DNA of 64,000 bases from Enchytraeus crypticus (lineage: Eukaryota > Annelida > Clitellata > Enchytraeida > Enchytraeidae), in NCBI GenBank assembly GCA_905160935.1, contig CAJHZI010000688.1, positions 1-64,000 of the forward strand, written 5' to 3'. This document shows positions 10,545 through 21,799 of this stretch, one piece after another. The translations under genes were made by a program, and so were the position numbers. The notes under the pieces were generated by a model, which was not told the origin of the DNA, did no database searches, and worked only from the letters and a program-made list of their open reading frames with translations. Position 1 is the first letter of the stretch, and each line of letters starts with the position of its first letter.

Positions 10545-12068
10545 AATTGTTGGGTTCTCCAATCCACTCTCCGTTATAGGAGTTTGGAAATGGAGTCGTG
10601 GGTTCGATTTTTCCAACTCTTCATGTCTTGGCGGTATTAATCTTGAGGATGCAAGGATCTCTTGCTCATATAGCCAGTTAGAGGCTAAATCAATGAGACT
10701 GAAGCTGCTATGAACAGACCTCATGCTTATTCATTCAATGTATGATAATTTATAGTATTTGTGTATTATTTGTAATTATCTCTATAAATTCAAACTAAAT
10801 TAGAATATTGACACAAAAAACTAGTTATTTATTATTGTAAACGATTTATTATTAACAAAGAAACACGATAGCAATATAACGAGCTAAAACATTAAACATA
10901 AAGATAGAATAGAATAATAAACGAATACTGAGAAGCAATTAATAAAATTCTAAAAATAGGCGATAAATATAAAGTCAGTCTACTAATATCAGTTAGCTAA
11001 ATGTCTGTATTTGCAATTAAAATACGAGATAGAAATTGGGAAACGACTTATTGGCTTCAAGGCACTCCTCGCTTATATGATTTGATACTTTCCCTCTTTT
11101 CTTCTTCATTATGACTATTAACACGTGAAGTGTTATTTTACAGTCGTTTAGCTGAATCTGTGAAAAAGACGCTCAACTTGAATAGGCAACTATTAAATTG
11201 CGCTTTTCATAGATTTTAGGACCTGCAATCGCCTGACTGAAATCTAGAAGGATAACGCTTATCTAGAGTGGACAACTAGAAAATTAGCGTTCTTCGTAGA
11301 ACTTCAGTATTATTCTCTTCTGTCTTCTTTTCTTTCTTCCTTCTGACTGTTAACATAAGAGGTGTTATTTTACAGTCGCTTAGCTGAATCTAAGGCAAAG
11401 ACGCTTAACTAGACTCAGGCACTAATAAATCGCGCTTCCGTAGAATTCAGGATTGTAGTCGTTTAGCTGAATTCTATGAAAGAAACACTTATCTAGATTA
11501 GGCACTAGAAAATTAGTGTTCTTTGTAGAAATTCGCTATTTCCTGATTCTGTCTTCCTCTTCAATCTTCTATCTGCACTTCTTTCTTCTATCTTCACTTT
11601 CTTCTTCTATCTTCACTGCCAACACCAAGTCTTGTAATGCAGCTATTTCTACCTGAATTGACAAGGAAACGCTTTATCTAGATTCAACTCTAGTAATCGG
11701 CCTTTCTTGTACAATCAAGGATTTATACGTAGAATGAATTGAGATATTGAAATGGTGTCGTGATTAACCGACCTATAGAGAGTTAGAAGACAATTCCACA
11801 CAATGTCTGCAATCCAGTGAGGCACAATCGTTCTAATATAGATTTCGTATTTTTCGTGCTAACTATCGCCAACCTATAGAAGGTGTCTAGTAGCAGTACT
11901 TCTAACGAATGCAGTCAGAAGTTCAGAAACTTATATGAAATCTACTAGTTTATGTGTTTGTCGCAATAATTCATTAAAAATTATATTTATACAAGTTCAG
12001 CTAGTAATTCCGTATAGGCCAGAGTTCAGGAGTGAACTAAAATTATATGGCCTGTCCTCTGGTAATAT
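10545..12068 (+). repeat. Large dispersed repeat, copy B
   Basis: Collinear with 2821-4700 over its whole length, with scattered substitutions and small indels, and lacking the roughly 350-bp insertion of copy A. There is no conserved reading frame. Short open frames are incidental. Confidence 0.8.
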
Positions 12069-12135
12069 AGCATTGATCGAGGCCATGCTCAACAGCCAAT
12101 CAGAATCAAGCTCTTCATAAGCATTTCTCCACCCA

Positions 12136-12955
12136 CCTCCACGATTATTTGCTATGCATGCATGTCTCTTATGCATATATTTTGTATTATTGCTTTATAT
12201 AATGTGCTAGTCTTTTCTGATTGTCATATCATATCTAGCTTAGAATCAGTTTTTAAATGAATACACCAATAATCAAAAGTCATATCTCAATATATCAGGG
12301 TTAAACTTCTAATTACATGTTAATTTGCATTTCCTCATTACTTAATTTAATATTCTCGTTTCATAACCTGGCAACTCTATCGCAAGATAAATTCTAATGA
12401 ACATACGCTGAAATGAATACAAATCTCCATGCAAAACGATCAATTTAAACATCTAAGTACAAGCATGAGTGCAATTAAAATTAATTCCAAACATATGGGT
12501 GAGAAATAAAATATGCAACACATTTAGTTTGGCTACATTACAGTGAAACGTCAAATCATCTTTTATTCCCACCTTACTTTAAGATTAAATTACAAATTAT
12601 AATATTCATAAATCATCAGATTATCAAATCAGATTATAAATTATCAGATTACAATATACAATTTATTAAAATATCTCTCAATGCACAACTAGCGATTTGA
12701 AATAATACACATCTTGTCCATGGTACAGTTCAGAGCAATTTACAGTAATTTTTAATAGTAAATAGAACTCAAGATTACTTGTTAAGTGCTATAAATTGAA
12801 GCCACTACTTGTAACAGTGCAGCAAAGGATAAATATCCCCGTTCTCACAGAGCCAGCCATGAATATTGAATAACATTTTAATTTCTCAAATCACTTTAAA
12901 TATATCACAATTGAATAAAAAAATAGCACTACAATGGCTTCAAAGTATATGAACC
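12136..12955. other. AT-rich noncoding region
   Basis: No gene, array or known element is recognised. Confidence 0.45.
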
Positions 12956-12962
12956 AGATATC

Positions 12963-13125
12963 ATATAAGAGTAAAATCTCGGACATTCACTGGACTGGCT
13001 ACACGGAAAATGGACTAAATTGCCTAATGGATATAACATGTGGTATTAAAAGTGATAGATATCAACGTAGTTGATCATTTCAGTATAGTATGTGTTATTA
13101 TTATTATTATTATTATTGATGTCTC
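12963..13125 (+). repeat. SINE family A, 3' part
   Basis: Shares AGAGTAAAATCTCGGACATT, TGGTATTAAAAGTGATAGAT and GTAGTTGATCATTTCA with the copies at 39.7 and 61.8 kb, ending in a (TTA)n tail at about 13095-13117. The tRNA-like head is missing. Confidence 0.75.
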
Positions 13126-13345
13126 ACTCTCAGTGGTTAAGATGGTAATTGCATCGGAGCTATATATGGATCAAAGCGGTCAAATTATTCGGGAATTTCG
13201 GGCCATGTACGTACTCTGCAATGTATTTTCTATAGTATCTAATACGGGCTACTGGCTGAAGAATGCGCACCTCAGACATATGACAGATATGGTAACGCAT
13301 TTCCACTGCGTTGACATGCATGCCCAAATTAGCGGTGCACCGGTC

Positions 13346-13460
13346 ATACTTGATTAAAGTGATGGATGCAACATTCTGTTACTCCGTCTTCTAAACTAAT
13401 TACGTAGTAACTCTTGTAGGACCTAGCTAGCTTTGTTTTAATTGTTGTTGTTGCTGTCTT
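13346..13460 (+). mobile_element. CR1/L2-like LINE scrap next to TIMM22
   Basis: CTTGATTAAAGTGATG and the following CTCTTGTAGGACCTAGCT match 7350-7425 of the LINE. The sequence then jumps to the (GTT)n tail at 13443-13456. It ends only about 60 bp before the TIMM22 start codon, so it lies in that gene's promoter or 5' UTR region. Confidence 0.7.
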
Positions 13461-13518
13461 TTTACTTAAGGAAAGGACGAGGTAACTGTGTTAGTACATC
13501 TGCAGTAAAATAAACATT

Positions 13519-13530
13519 AAAGATGGCGGC
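13519..13530 (+). promoter_or_regulatory. TISU-like start context of TIMM22
   Basis: AAAGATGGCGGC around the start codon at 13523 matches the SAASATGGCGGC consensus of the mammalian TISU (YY1-type, short-5'UTR initiator) at 11 of 12 positions. The ERK and TUFM starts match fully. Confidence 0.6.
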
Positions 13531-16500
13531 GTCCAGTAAAGACGATAATAAGGAAATTCACCCTTCGTTAGGTTTTCTCGGAACAGTTCCGAACTCCCGG
13601 ATCAACTGGTACCAGCTCATGGATGAAATGATCGGTGAGAAAAAGCGACGGCACACAGATATCTTGGTTCCGTCAGTCGGTATACAGCAACCTTTATCCA
13701 GTCCTGAAGAAGTGCGTATTCAGAGGGCTTTCGAAAGCTGTATCTTCAAAAGCACCATGAGCTTCGCTATAGGTATGATTTTTGAACGTTCTCCTTTCCT
13801 GTTTATTCTGTAACATAATATAGTATTATATTTTATATATTACTTTTGCTTTCTATTATTTATTTATATTATGCTTTTTTGAAAAAGTATGATTGTATTA
13901 TATGTTTTAATGCTATATGCGTTTAAGAGAAATATGTGATGATTTTTTATTTATTGTACGATTTTATCTGGATCATACGATTGATTTCTAAATACGATTT
14001 ATATTATGAACTCGTAAGAAAAGCTTATGATTGATTTATGGGATTGGTTTATGTAAGTCACTTAGTGCATTTGCGGTTTGTCTATTTTGTATTTCGTGGA
14101 GCGAAGTGAACGTTAAACTTCATCAAGTGAGTTAATTACTTGTGGACAGAGGTCTGGAGATGAGAGTCAGGCCTGGAACCGTTCAGCTGTCGAGTAATTA
14201 AACACACGTTCCACATCCGCCTGTCAGGGCGTCTGCTCCTGTGCTAGTGTGCTCATGAGCTAGTGTGCTCAAGTGCTCTTGTGCTAGTGTGCTCTTGTGC
14301 TAGTGTGCTCATGAGCTAGTGTGCTCCTGTGCTCTTGTGCTAGTGTGCTCCTGTGCTAGTGTGCTCTTGTGCTAATGTGCTAGTGTGCTCTTGTGCTCTT
14401 GTGCTAATGTGCTAGTGTGCTCTTGTGCTAGGGTGCTCATGTACTAGTGTGCTCTTGTGCTAGTGTGCTCATGTGCTAGTGTGCTCATGTGCTAGTGTGC
14501 TCATATGCTAGTGTGCTCCTGTGCTAGTGTGCTCATGTGCTAGTGTGCTTATGAGCTTGTTTGCTCTTGTACTTAGTGATTGATTTTTGTGATTTGTATT
14601 TACATTTAGGAGGAGCAATGGGAGCGGCTTTCGGTTTATTCACAGCCGGCATAGACCCTAACATTACTGGCACTGAGACTCCCACAGCAAGAGCCGTTCT
14701 GAAAGAGATGAAAGCAAGAACTATTTCTTACGGAAAGAACTTTGCAATGATTGGTGCGATGTTTGCTGGTACTGAATGCATCATCGAATCAGTTAGTATT
14801 TAACTCTTTTCCTTTATATTACGGACTAGAGAAAGTGTGGTGTTCTAAATTCTTAAATATAAAGAATGTCAATAGACTAAAATTGGTCAATGATAGTTTT
14901 AAAGTATATTTAAGAATATTTGTATAGCCAAAATCACAGCAGTAAGTTTTAGTTTGAATCAAGAGTACAAGAATCTGATTTATTTGGTGACTTTTTATGG
15001 TTTTATTCATTTCTATTTTTAACTGTGAAAGGTCGATACTTTCTTCAAAATTTCCTTTGAAATTTTTTTGTAATTTCAATGATTTTTTTGTCCATTTGGA
15101 GACTAGCCTACTTGTTAACTGCTGTATGGTTTAGTTGTTTCCTTTCTGTTATATACATGTTTGATCCAAATTTGTCATGAATATTTTGTTTTTAAATTCT
15201 GGTAGTACTGACAGAATGCTCCTACCAGTGCTCGGCTTTTGTAATTTGCATCAGTTTTCTGCGTTTCAATGTTTTCAATATAACTACTATTAACTTTTAC
15301 ACTCTATTTTGTAGTTAACCCTACGATATTCTCCACACCTGTTATATATGTAAGTCTCAAGTTTGTTTGCTCCTTTTAATGCTTCATCTAATAATGACGG
15401 AACTCCTTGTTTGTATTTCTTTACTCTTATCTTGCTGCATTCTATCTTAGATAAATAAATTTACCTGACTTCTGATCATTAGACTGGAAAAGTTTGAAAC
15501 TGATTTTTCAAATTAGATATATACATGTATGTATATTGTACACACATCAGACATTATAATTGAGCTATTTGAATTGAAATGATTTATATTGATATTTATT
15601 ACTGGAACTTATCTGACATCCTGTGGGAAGGTTAATTTTAAAATGTAATGAATTTCTCTGCTCTTGTTTTCAGTATAGAGGCAAATCAGAATTAATCAAC
15701 GGCACAGCTTCTGGAGGAATAGTAGGAGGAGTTATCGGCTTAAGAGGTTACCAATTCTACTCTCTGTTTATCTTTCTGTCTCGATGGTTTCTGGATGGTT
15801 ATATCCTTTAAAAGTCAATTGCTCTGCTGCTAATCTCCTTCCACTGTAGCATCAGTGTAGTTCCAGTACTCTACTGCTAATCTCCTTCCACTGTAGCATC
15901 AGTGTAGTTCCATTGCTCTGCTGCTAATCTCCTTCCACCGTAGCTTCAGTGTAGTTCTATTGCTCTACTGCTAATCTCCTTCCACCGTAGCATCATTGTA
16001 GTTCCATTGCTCTGCTGCTAATCTCCTTCCACTGTAGCATCAGTGTAGTTCCATTGGTCTACTGCTAATCTCCTTCCACTGTAGCATCAGTGTAGTTCCA
16101 TTGGTCTACTGCTAATCTCCTTCCACTGTAGCATCAGTGTAGTTCCATTGGTCTACTGCTAATCTCCTTCCACTGTAGCATCAGTGTAGTTCCATTGGTT
16201 TACTGCTAATCTCCTTCCACTGTAGCATCAGTGTAGTTCCATTGGTCTACTGCTAATCTCCTTCCACTGTAGCTTCAGTGTAGTTCCATTGGTCTACTGC
16301 TAATCTCCTTCCACTGTAGCATCAGTGTAGTTCCATTGGTCTACTGCTAATCTCCTTCCACTGTAGCATCAGTGTAGTTCCATTGGTTTACTGCTAATCT
16401 CCTTCCACTGTAGCATCAGTGTAGTTCCATTGGTCTACTGCTAATCTCCTTCCACTGTAGCTTCAGTGTAGTTCCATTGGTCTACTGCTAATCTCCTTCC

Positions 16501-17064
16501 ACTGTAGCATCAGTGTAGTTCCATTGGTCTACTGCTAATCTTCTTCCACTGTAACATCAGTGTAGTTCCATTGGTCTACTGCTAATCTCCTTCCACAGAA
16601 TTTGCTATTAGACTAAAAGTGTGACACTCCTCCGAGTAATAAACTTTCACATCTGCGCAGATCATACGTACGCTGCTGCGAGCCTTACAGTGGTTCTCTA
16701 CTCTGAATTAAATTTAATTAATTAACACAATATATTTCAAATAGGGGATTGGCTGGTGGTGTGGTGTAGGAGAGGATTAGGAACAGTCTATTCGTATCCG
16801 GACCCTAGTTAAACTGGGATTCAAGGGAGGATGCTGATGATGAATTAAATATAAATAGTTAACACTCTGAAGAGATATTGTTTTTCTCATCGAGAGCTAG
16901 TCTAATTTATATAATGCAGCCTAATACATGTAATTACGTAATTAATGATTATATTTCTTTGTATTTGAATGTTGTTTACAGCTGGAATTAAAGCTGGAAT
17001 AATCGGTGCCGCAGGTTTTGCAGCTTTTTCAACAGCAATAGATTACTACTTCCGGCATCACTGA
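13523..17064 (+). CDS. TIMM22: TIMM22, mitochondrial import inner membrane translocase subunit Tim22
   Basis: Exons: 13523-13772, 14610-14791, 15674-15746, 16982-17064. Every join is GT-AG with matching phase (1, 0, 1), giving 195 aa, against about 194 in human. Tim22 is the channel core of the TIM22 complex, which inserts multipass carrier proteins into the mitochondrial inner membrane. The Tim17/22/23 fold is evident: glycine-rich membrane segments (about 80-97 GGGAMGAAFGLFTAGI; 128-143 with KNFAMIGAMFAGTECIIES; about 156-192 with GGIVGGVIGLRAGIKAG and GFAAFSTAIDYY). C73 and C140 match the position of the human disulfide pair. The start ATG opens MAASSKDD and is the only plausible one. Intron 1 holds an 8-bp array and intron 3 a 47-bp array. 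LINE and SINE scraps lie just upstream. Identity is from recalled family similarity; the splice phases make the model firm. Confidence 0.96.
14233..14570 (+). repeat. 8-bp minisatellite in TIMM22 intron 1
   Basis: Units follow TGCTNNTG (TGCTAGTG, TGCTCATG, TGCTCTTG, TGCTCCTG), often alternating to give a 16-bp higher-order period. There are about 40 units. The array ends 39 bp before the exon 2 acceptor, so it occupies the region where the branch point would be expected. Confidence 0.9.
15815..16600 (+). repeat. 47-bp minisatellite in TIMM22 intron 3
   Basis: About 16-17 head-to-tail units with a 47-bp period; each contains CTACTGCTAATCTCCTTCCA and AGCATCAGTGTAGTTCCATT. Units in the centre are nearly identical, and the first few are more diverged (GCTCTGCTGC variants). 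The array begins about 68 bp after the exon 3 donor. Confidence 0.93.
16741..16845 (+). repeat. Tail-repeat family D fragment in TIMM22 intron 3
   Basis: Contains TATTCGTATCCGGACCCTAG and AAACTGGGATTCAAGGGAGG followed by GATGATGA. Same family as 10.2, 18.3, 42.26 and 56.6 kb. Confidence 0.6.
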
Positions 17065-17506
17065 TATTTACTGACTTTCTTTTCTCAGTCTCTTGTTTAT
17101 ATAATATATTTACCTGTAGGTTTATTGTATATGCGTGTAAGCCTTTCGGCATGTGCATATTTTGGCAGATGTGCAAATATATTGTAGGATTTCATGTAGA
17201 TTTGAGATTATCTTTACTGGTGTGTTTCTTAATATCGAGTCCTACAGATGAGAATTTAAAATTTCCAGGGTTCATTTTCAGTTTGGCTTCTTGTAAATGG
17301 AAGTTCCGTTTTTCCTGAATCAGGATTCGGATTCCATCAAGACTGAGACTGGAGTTTGGTTTGAGCAAAATTCCAGATTTCAGTGTTCCATTCGGTTTTA
17401 TTCACGTCTCAAATATCAACTAATGCGGTGGATTATTGGAAAGAGCGACTAAAAGCACTTCAGAAGCTATGATTTTCGTTTCACTTGAAGAAAGTTGTCT
17501 TCCAAT

Positions 17507-17512
17507 AATAAA
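17507..17512 (+). terminator. Candidate TIMM22 poly(A) signal
   Basis: AATAAA lies about 440 nt after the stop codon. No other canonical hexamer is evident closer. Unproven. Confidence 0.3.
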
Positions 17513-17617
17513 GACAAAACGTGTGTAGCAGGATAAGTTTACTGGTTGAAAGTGTACTCATTAAGTTAATGAATGGGATTTTATAAATAGATTTTACCAT
17601 GGATCTGCCATCCAGCA

Positions 17618-17731
17618 GTAAAAGCTAAGGTTAACGTCAGTTGCCTCTTTGAAAGCGATGCCAGTGAAGGATTTGAACCCCGGATCATCCGCAGTGGAGT
17701 ATCTTACCGACTTCGCCACTGGCTCCAGCCA
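17618..17731 (-). repeat. SINE family B, inverted copy
   Basis: On the minus strand it contains AGTGGCGAAGTCGGTAAGAT and a box-B-like GGTTCAAATCC, then the family tail AACGTTAACCTTAGC. It matches copies at 29.2, 40.5, 40.65 and 57.2 kb. Confidence 0.75.
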
Positions 17732-17739
17732 AACTAGAA

Positions 17740-18285
17740 GACTGGCATATTACTAGAGATTATTACACATTAAAAGTGGCAGTGTACTGTATGTTCACAA
17801 GTACAGTGCGGTCAAACCGTCAAAGGACTAGTTTGTTAAATTTATGTTAATACCTTGCTGAATATCTATTGATTGAACTTTACAAATAATCATATATCAG
17901 ATTTTCCAATTTTTTTAAATATTTTTTTTAAAGTTCAATTGAAATTGAAATTCCATCTACTTGTATATGTGGTATTAAAATCCTCTTTTTACAAAAAATT
18001 AATTATAGCCCTGCAATAATTATGTGTTAAATTTAAATTGCTCTGATGAGCTCTGATTAATTAATTAACTAACTTAATTATATAATTAAGTAATTTATTT
18101 ATTTACTAACTTATAAATTTATAATTAACAGTCAGTCATAAGCTTCTAAATCCAATACGATTCTCCCAGGAAATTTAAATATCACATGATACTTTCAATT
18201 TCGTAAGGAAAGCACGGGTCGAAAATTTGATTTTGCCGATGGATCGAATAAAGATGGATGTAATGTTTCGACAGTTTATGAATGA
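17740..18285. other. AT-rich spacer downstream of TIMM22
   Basis: Runs of TTAATTAA-type sequence and nothing else recognisable. Confidence 0.4.
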
Positions 18286-18500
18286 AAACATCACCATCAT
18301 TATCTTACCTTGAATCCTAGTTTAACTAGAGTCTGGATACGAATAGGCCTTCTCCATTCCTCTCTGTCTCGCACCCTATCATCCATAAATCAATCCTAAA
18401 TTTTGTAGCAATTTCTGGATTCTAGGCGCTCACCAATCGAATACCCTTTCAGACGTTGGTTTGGATTATAATGCTTTGCGGCCTTTTGCCACACGTGCAG
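18286..18500 (-). repeat. Tail-repeat family D, long inverted copy
   Basis: The reverse complement aligns with 56446-56655: GGCCGCAAAGCATTATAATC, CCAAACCAACGTCTGAAAGG, AAATTGCTACAAAATTT, GCGAGACAGAGAGGAATGGA and TATTCGTATCCAGACTCTAG, then a GATG-rich tail. With 56.45 kb it defines a repeat of about 210 bp. Confidence 0.7.
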
Positions 18501-18509
18501 ACCTCAATT

Positions 18510-20660
18510 GGTCTATTCGTCAACAACCCGGACACAACTACTGAAGTAATTTAAAACAGTAATTTAATGTAGAGAATGGTTATACACATTACTGAATGAA
18601 AAGAAGAAAAACTACTTCATGCACAAAGTCACAGACAGAATGTTGTTTTGACTGAACCTGTTAGAATCCTATCCTAATATTGTTAAACCTTACTGTATCA
18701 AATGTAACAGTAAATATTTGTTAATAGAAAATTAAGACCTCGGTGTGCTGATAGTTACATGCACCACTATACCGAGGCTCCAAATTAAATGACTGATTGT
18801 AGTGAAATGCCGAACAAAATATTTTAGCAGAATTTTTGTACAAAAAACCAGCAGAATCTCTTTTCTTTAATGGCTTGCCTATCTAACATAGAAACAAGCA
18901 ATGTAAGGATTTCTTGTATAGCGCAAGTGGTTGAAATGGGAAAAGGAAGCTCCTTCAAGGGCCTTCAAGTAAAAGAGCTGATAATTAAAAAGGACGAAAA
19001 GCTCAATTCTACATTTCATTAAACGATGAGCGCAGGTCTATATTAGCGACAATTAGCAAGCAGAAATCCTAATGAAACAAAACCGAGGTATTCTCTTTTC
19101 AATTAGTACCAACTGAACTGATTCAACAATGGTCCATACTGCAACTATGTTGGTCACAATCTATAGATACAAAATACGACAAAAAGGAAATTGTACGTTA
19201 CACAATTGGCTACAAAAATGATTAAGAAAATATGTAAGCCCATTCATATATACACAAACACTCACCTGAAGCAAGTATGCTACTGCAAGCATACAAAGAT
19301 ACAACATTGTGTATATAAATTGTATTATATCTACAAATATACAATAAAATATATATTGATATATGTAGCTAAATACATTCTGAATAACAAATATACCGCA
19401 CAGATGAAGGTATAGTAAAAAGAAGCAGAAAAACGAAGTTCACTTCGATAAACTAGTTTTCAGTTCGATTAGCACTAATATCTATGATACTGCTATGCTC
19501 CACCACTTAAGCTGAACAATACAGCATAAACTTGTGGCATATAATGTACTACTTTAAGGATAAAATAGTACATGATATAGCAAGCAAATGTCTACATATC
19601 CATGCGTACTATACATCAACACTGTATGCGTCTGATCGATAATGTGTATAATCCATCAAAAGTGCCAAAGTCGTGAATATTCATACGCCAAATCCATGAA
19701 TATTCACAGACCCAAGTCATGAATATTCAATACGAAAAATAAGATTTAGTACTAGATATTAACAATGGAATTCTAACACATAACAAAGCAATTTTAACAA
19801 GTGCATTCTGATGACCATCAATTTCCATTAAATATTAAATTATATAATTAATAGCTGGATACTGGAAACAATGTTATCTACTCTATTGCACACACTTCGC
19901 AACTAACAAAACAAAACTTTCCAACAGCTCTGCGATAAGAATAAATGTGCTAATAAAGTCAGTCACTAAAAGATCATTCTTAATAGTGGTTAAATGGTCA
20001 TAATGTGACTTTGTCAACAACCTTTGATAACAAGATAGACTTTGTCAATAACCTAACAACATAAGCTGCAATCCAATATACTGGAATATCTCCAAATACT
20101 TACTCAATTCGAAAGATTAGTATCTACAAATTCTATTTGAAACTGTTCGATTCTTATTCAAGTGAGTCTAAAAAGCTGCGAAAAACTACACATTGATATA
20201 TTCATAAGCTTGCTTAGTACACCTTGACTTTATATTATCAGTGGCAGATAACGAAGATGATATATTAAATTTAGGGGGATCAAAATAAACACAACCACAG
20301 TTTTATGGCAAATCTAAAGTGGAAAGGGTTAAACTTCCACACAAAATGCTTACATATAGCTGGCTGCGGCAAACATCTTCATATTGTGTCAATAGTAATA
20401 ATAGCAAATTAATAGCTGGTAGCATAAGTACAACTCAACCAGAATTTCTAATCAAGATAAGATTTTAGTGCAACAGAAATAATTAACAAGCTATAAAACA
20501 TGTTTATTCAATTAAACAAAAAAGTATTCAACTAACAGCCTGATTGCAGTAGAGGTAAATGCCATAATGATTAATTCTATAAATCAACAAACAATTAATA
20601 ACTCAGCCCGAGTTTTGCGGCAGAATGGATTTTAAAATCAGATTCAAAGCTTTCGATAAT
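18510..20660. other. AT-rich noncoding region
   Basis: No gene recognised. At 18729-18770 CCTCGGT and ACCGAGG form a small inverted repeat. Near 19670-19730 GTCATGAATATTCA-type strings recur three times. No array or RNA gene is seen. Confidence 0.4.
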
Positions 20661-20675
20661 CTATCATGAAAACCA

Positions 20676-20790
20676 TCGCGTTACTGCATGGAATCACAAG
20701 GGATATTTCAAAGACCATCCAGCTGAGATTCAAACCGATGGCCTCCTTATCAAGCAACCGTGCTATCCATTAGCCAACACAAGCAGTAGA
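20676..20790 (-). repeat. tRNA-derived SINE-like repeat (family C)
   Basis: On the minus strand: GGCTAATGGATAGCACGGTT (box-A-like) followed by GGTTTGAATCTCAGC (box-B-like). It is similar to 33340-33450. It lacks the paired stems of a functional tRNA, so it is called a SINE remnant. Confidence 0.5.
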
Positions 20791-21483
20791 GATTATAGTA
20801 TTCAGATTTCCTCATTTTTAGCTCAATACATATTTGGCCACTTGCTGCTTCATTTTCATTAGTAAAATTATTTCAATCCAACATTATAAACACACCAAAC
20901 GCTATTAAACAACCGCGCTAGGATTGGTTCAGTTTCCGAATGCTGATTAGAACGATTCAAACCAACGGCTTACCAACTGGTTACCAAAATTCAGCTATAA
21001 TTAAATCACAAAAATTTCATTAATTAACAATCACAACATAACTACTACTACCATATCAGACTGCATTAAGAAGTCTGGGCAGTAGAGTAGCATGATACTC
21101 AATCTCACCACAAATCAGTTTGCTCTTCACGTAATTTCTAATCGCATTGTTGGATTTCAAACATAGTAATATGAATAGTATACAAGTAATTCGTTAAGCT
21201 TATATTACATATATCTACAGTCACAGTATGCCGGTACATATAGACACATACAGCCCTTTACTCATTACTTATTATCCATATTCCATGCCATTCATACTCA
21301 TGCGATTAAATATACATAGTACTACATACAAAATGTCCAACAATATGCAATAAATTCCTGTGCTATTATTACAACTAACTCTAGAAACACAATGTTAATA
21401 AACATACACTGCTCTGACAGTTACTATTTCTATGAAACAACATTATAAGCAACGATAACTTATACATCAGAACAAATGAAAAA

Positions 21484-21795
21484 AAATGGAGTCTCGCAAT
21501 TAAAACACGAAGACTAAAGTGGATAGGTCATTTACTTAGGTTACCGAACGATGAACCTGTAAAACTTGCTTTAAATGAGAATAAAAAATCTCAGACAAAA
21601 CGAAGAGGTTGTCAAAATAAACAAACATGGATTAAATTAGTAAATAAAGATCTCAAAGATATAAATCAGAAATTGAACATATTAGATGAGAGCATCTGTG
21701 ATCTGGCTGAGGATAGAGCGAGGTGGAATCAATGAACCTTGAAACCTACTGCAGGGTCCAAATAGGACGTAGCGCAGTCTTAGTAGTAGTAGTAT
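21484..21795 (+). mobile_element. Non-LTR retrotransposon C-terminal scrap with (TAG)n tail
   Basis: Translates to TRRLKWIGHLLRLPNDEPVK, RRGCQNKQTWIKLVNKDLKD and LAEDRARWNQ followed by stop at about 21735. This is the typical C-terminal block of RTE/CR1-type polyproteins (WIGHLLRLP, then a W and an ARDRxxW block). It ends in TAGTAGTAGTAGTA at 21780-21794. A third LINE family in the window. Confidence 0.8.
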
Positions 21796-21799
21796 GAAA

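Noticed and set aside
15815..16600. Regular repeats that might be a CRISPR array
   Set aside because: The repeats are contiguous with no unique spacers, inside a eukaryotic intron.
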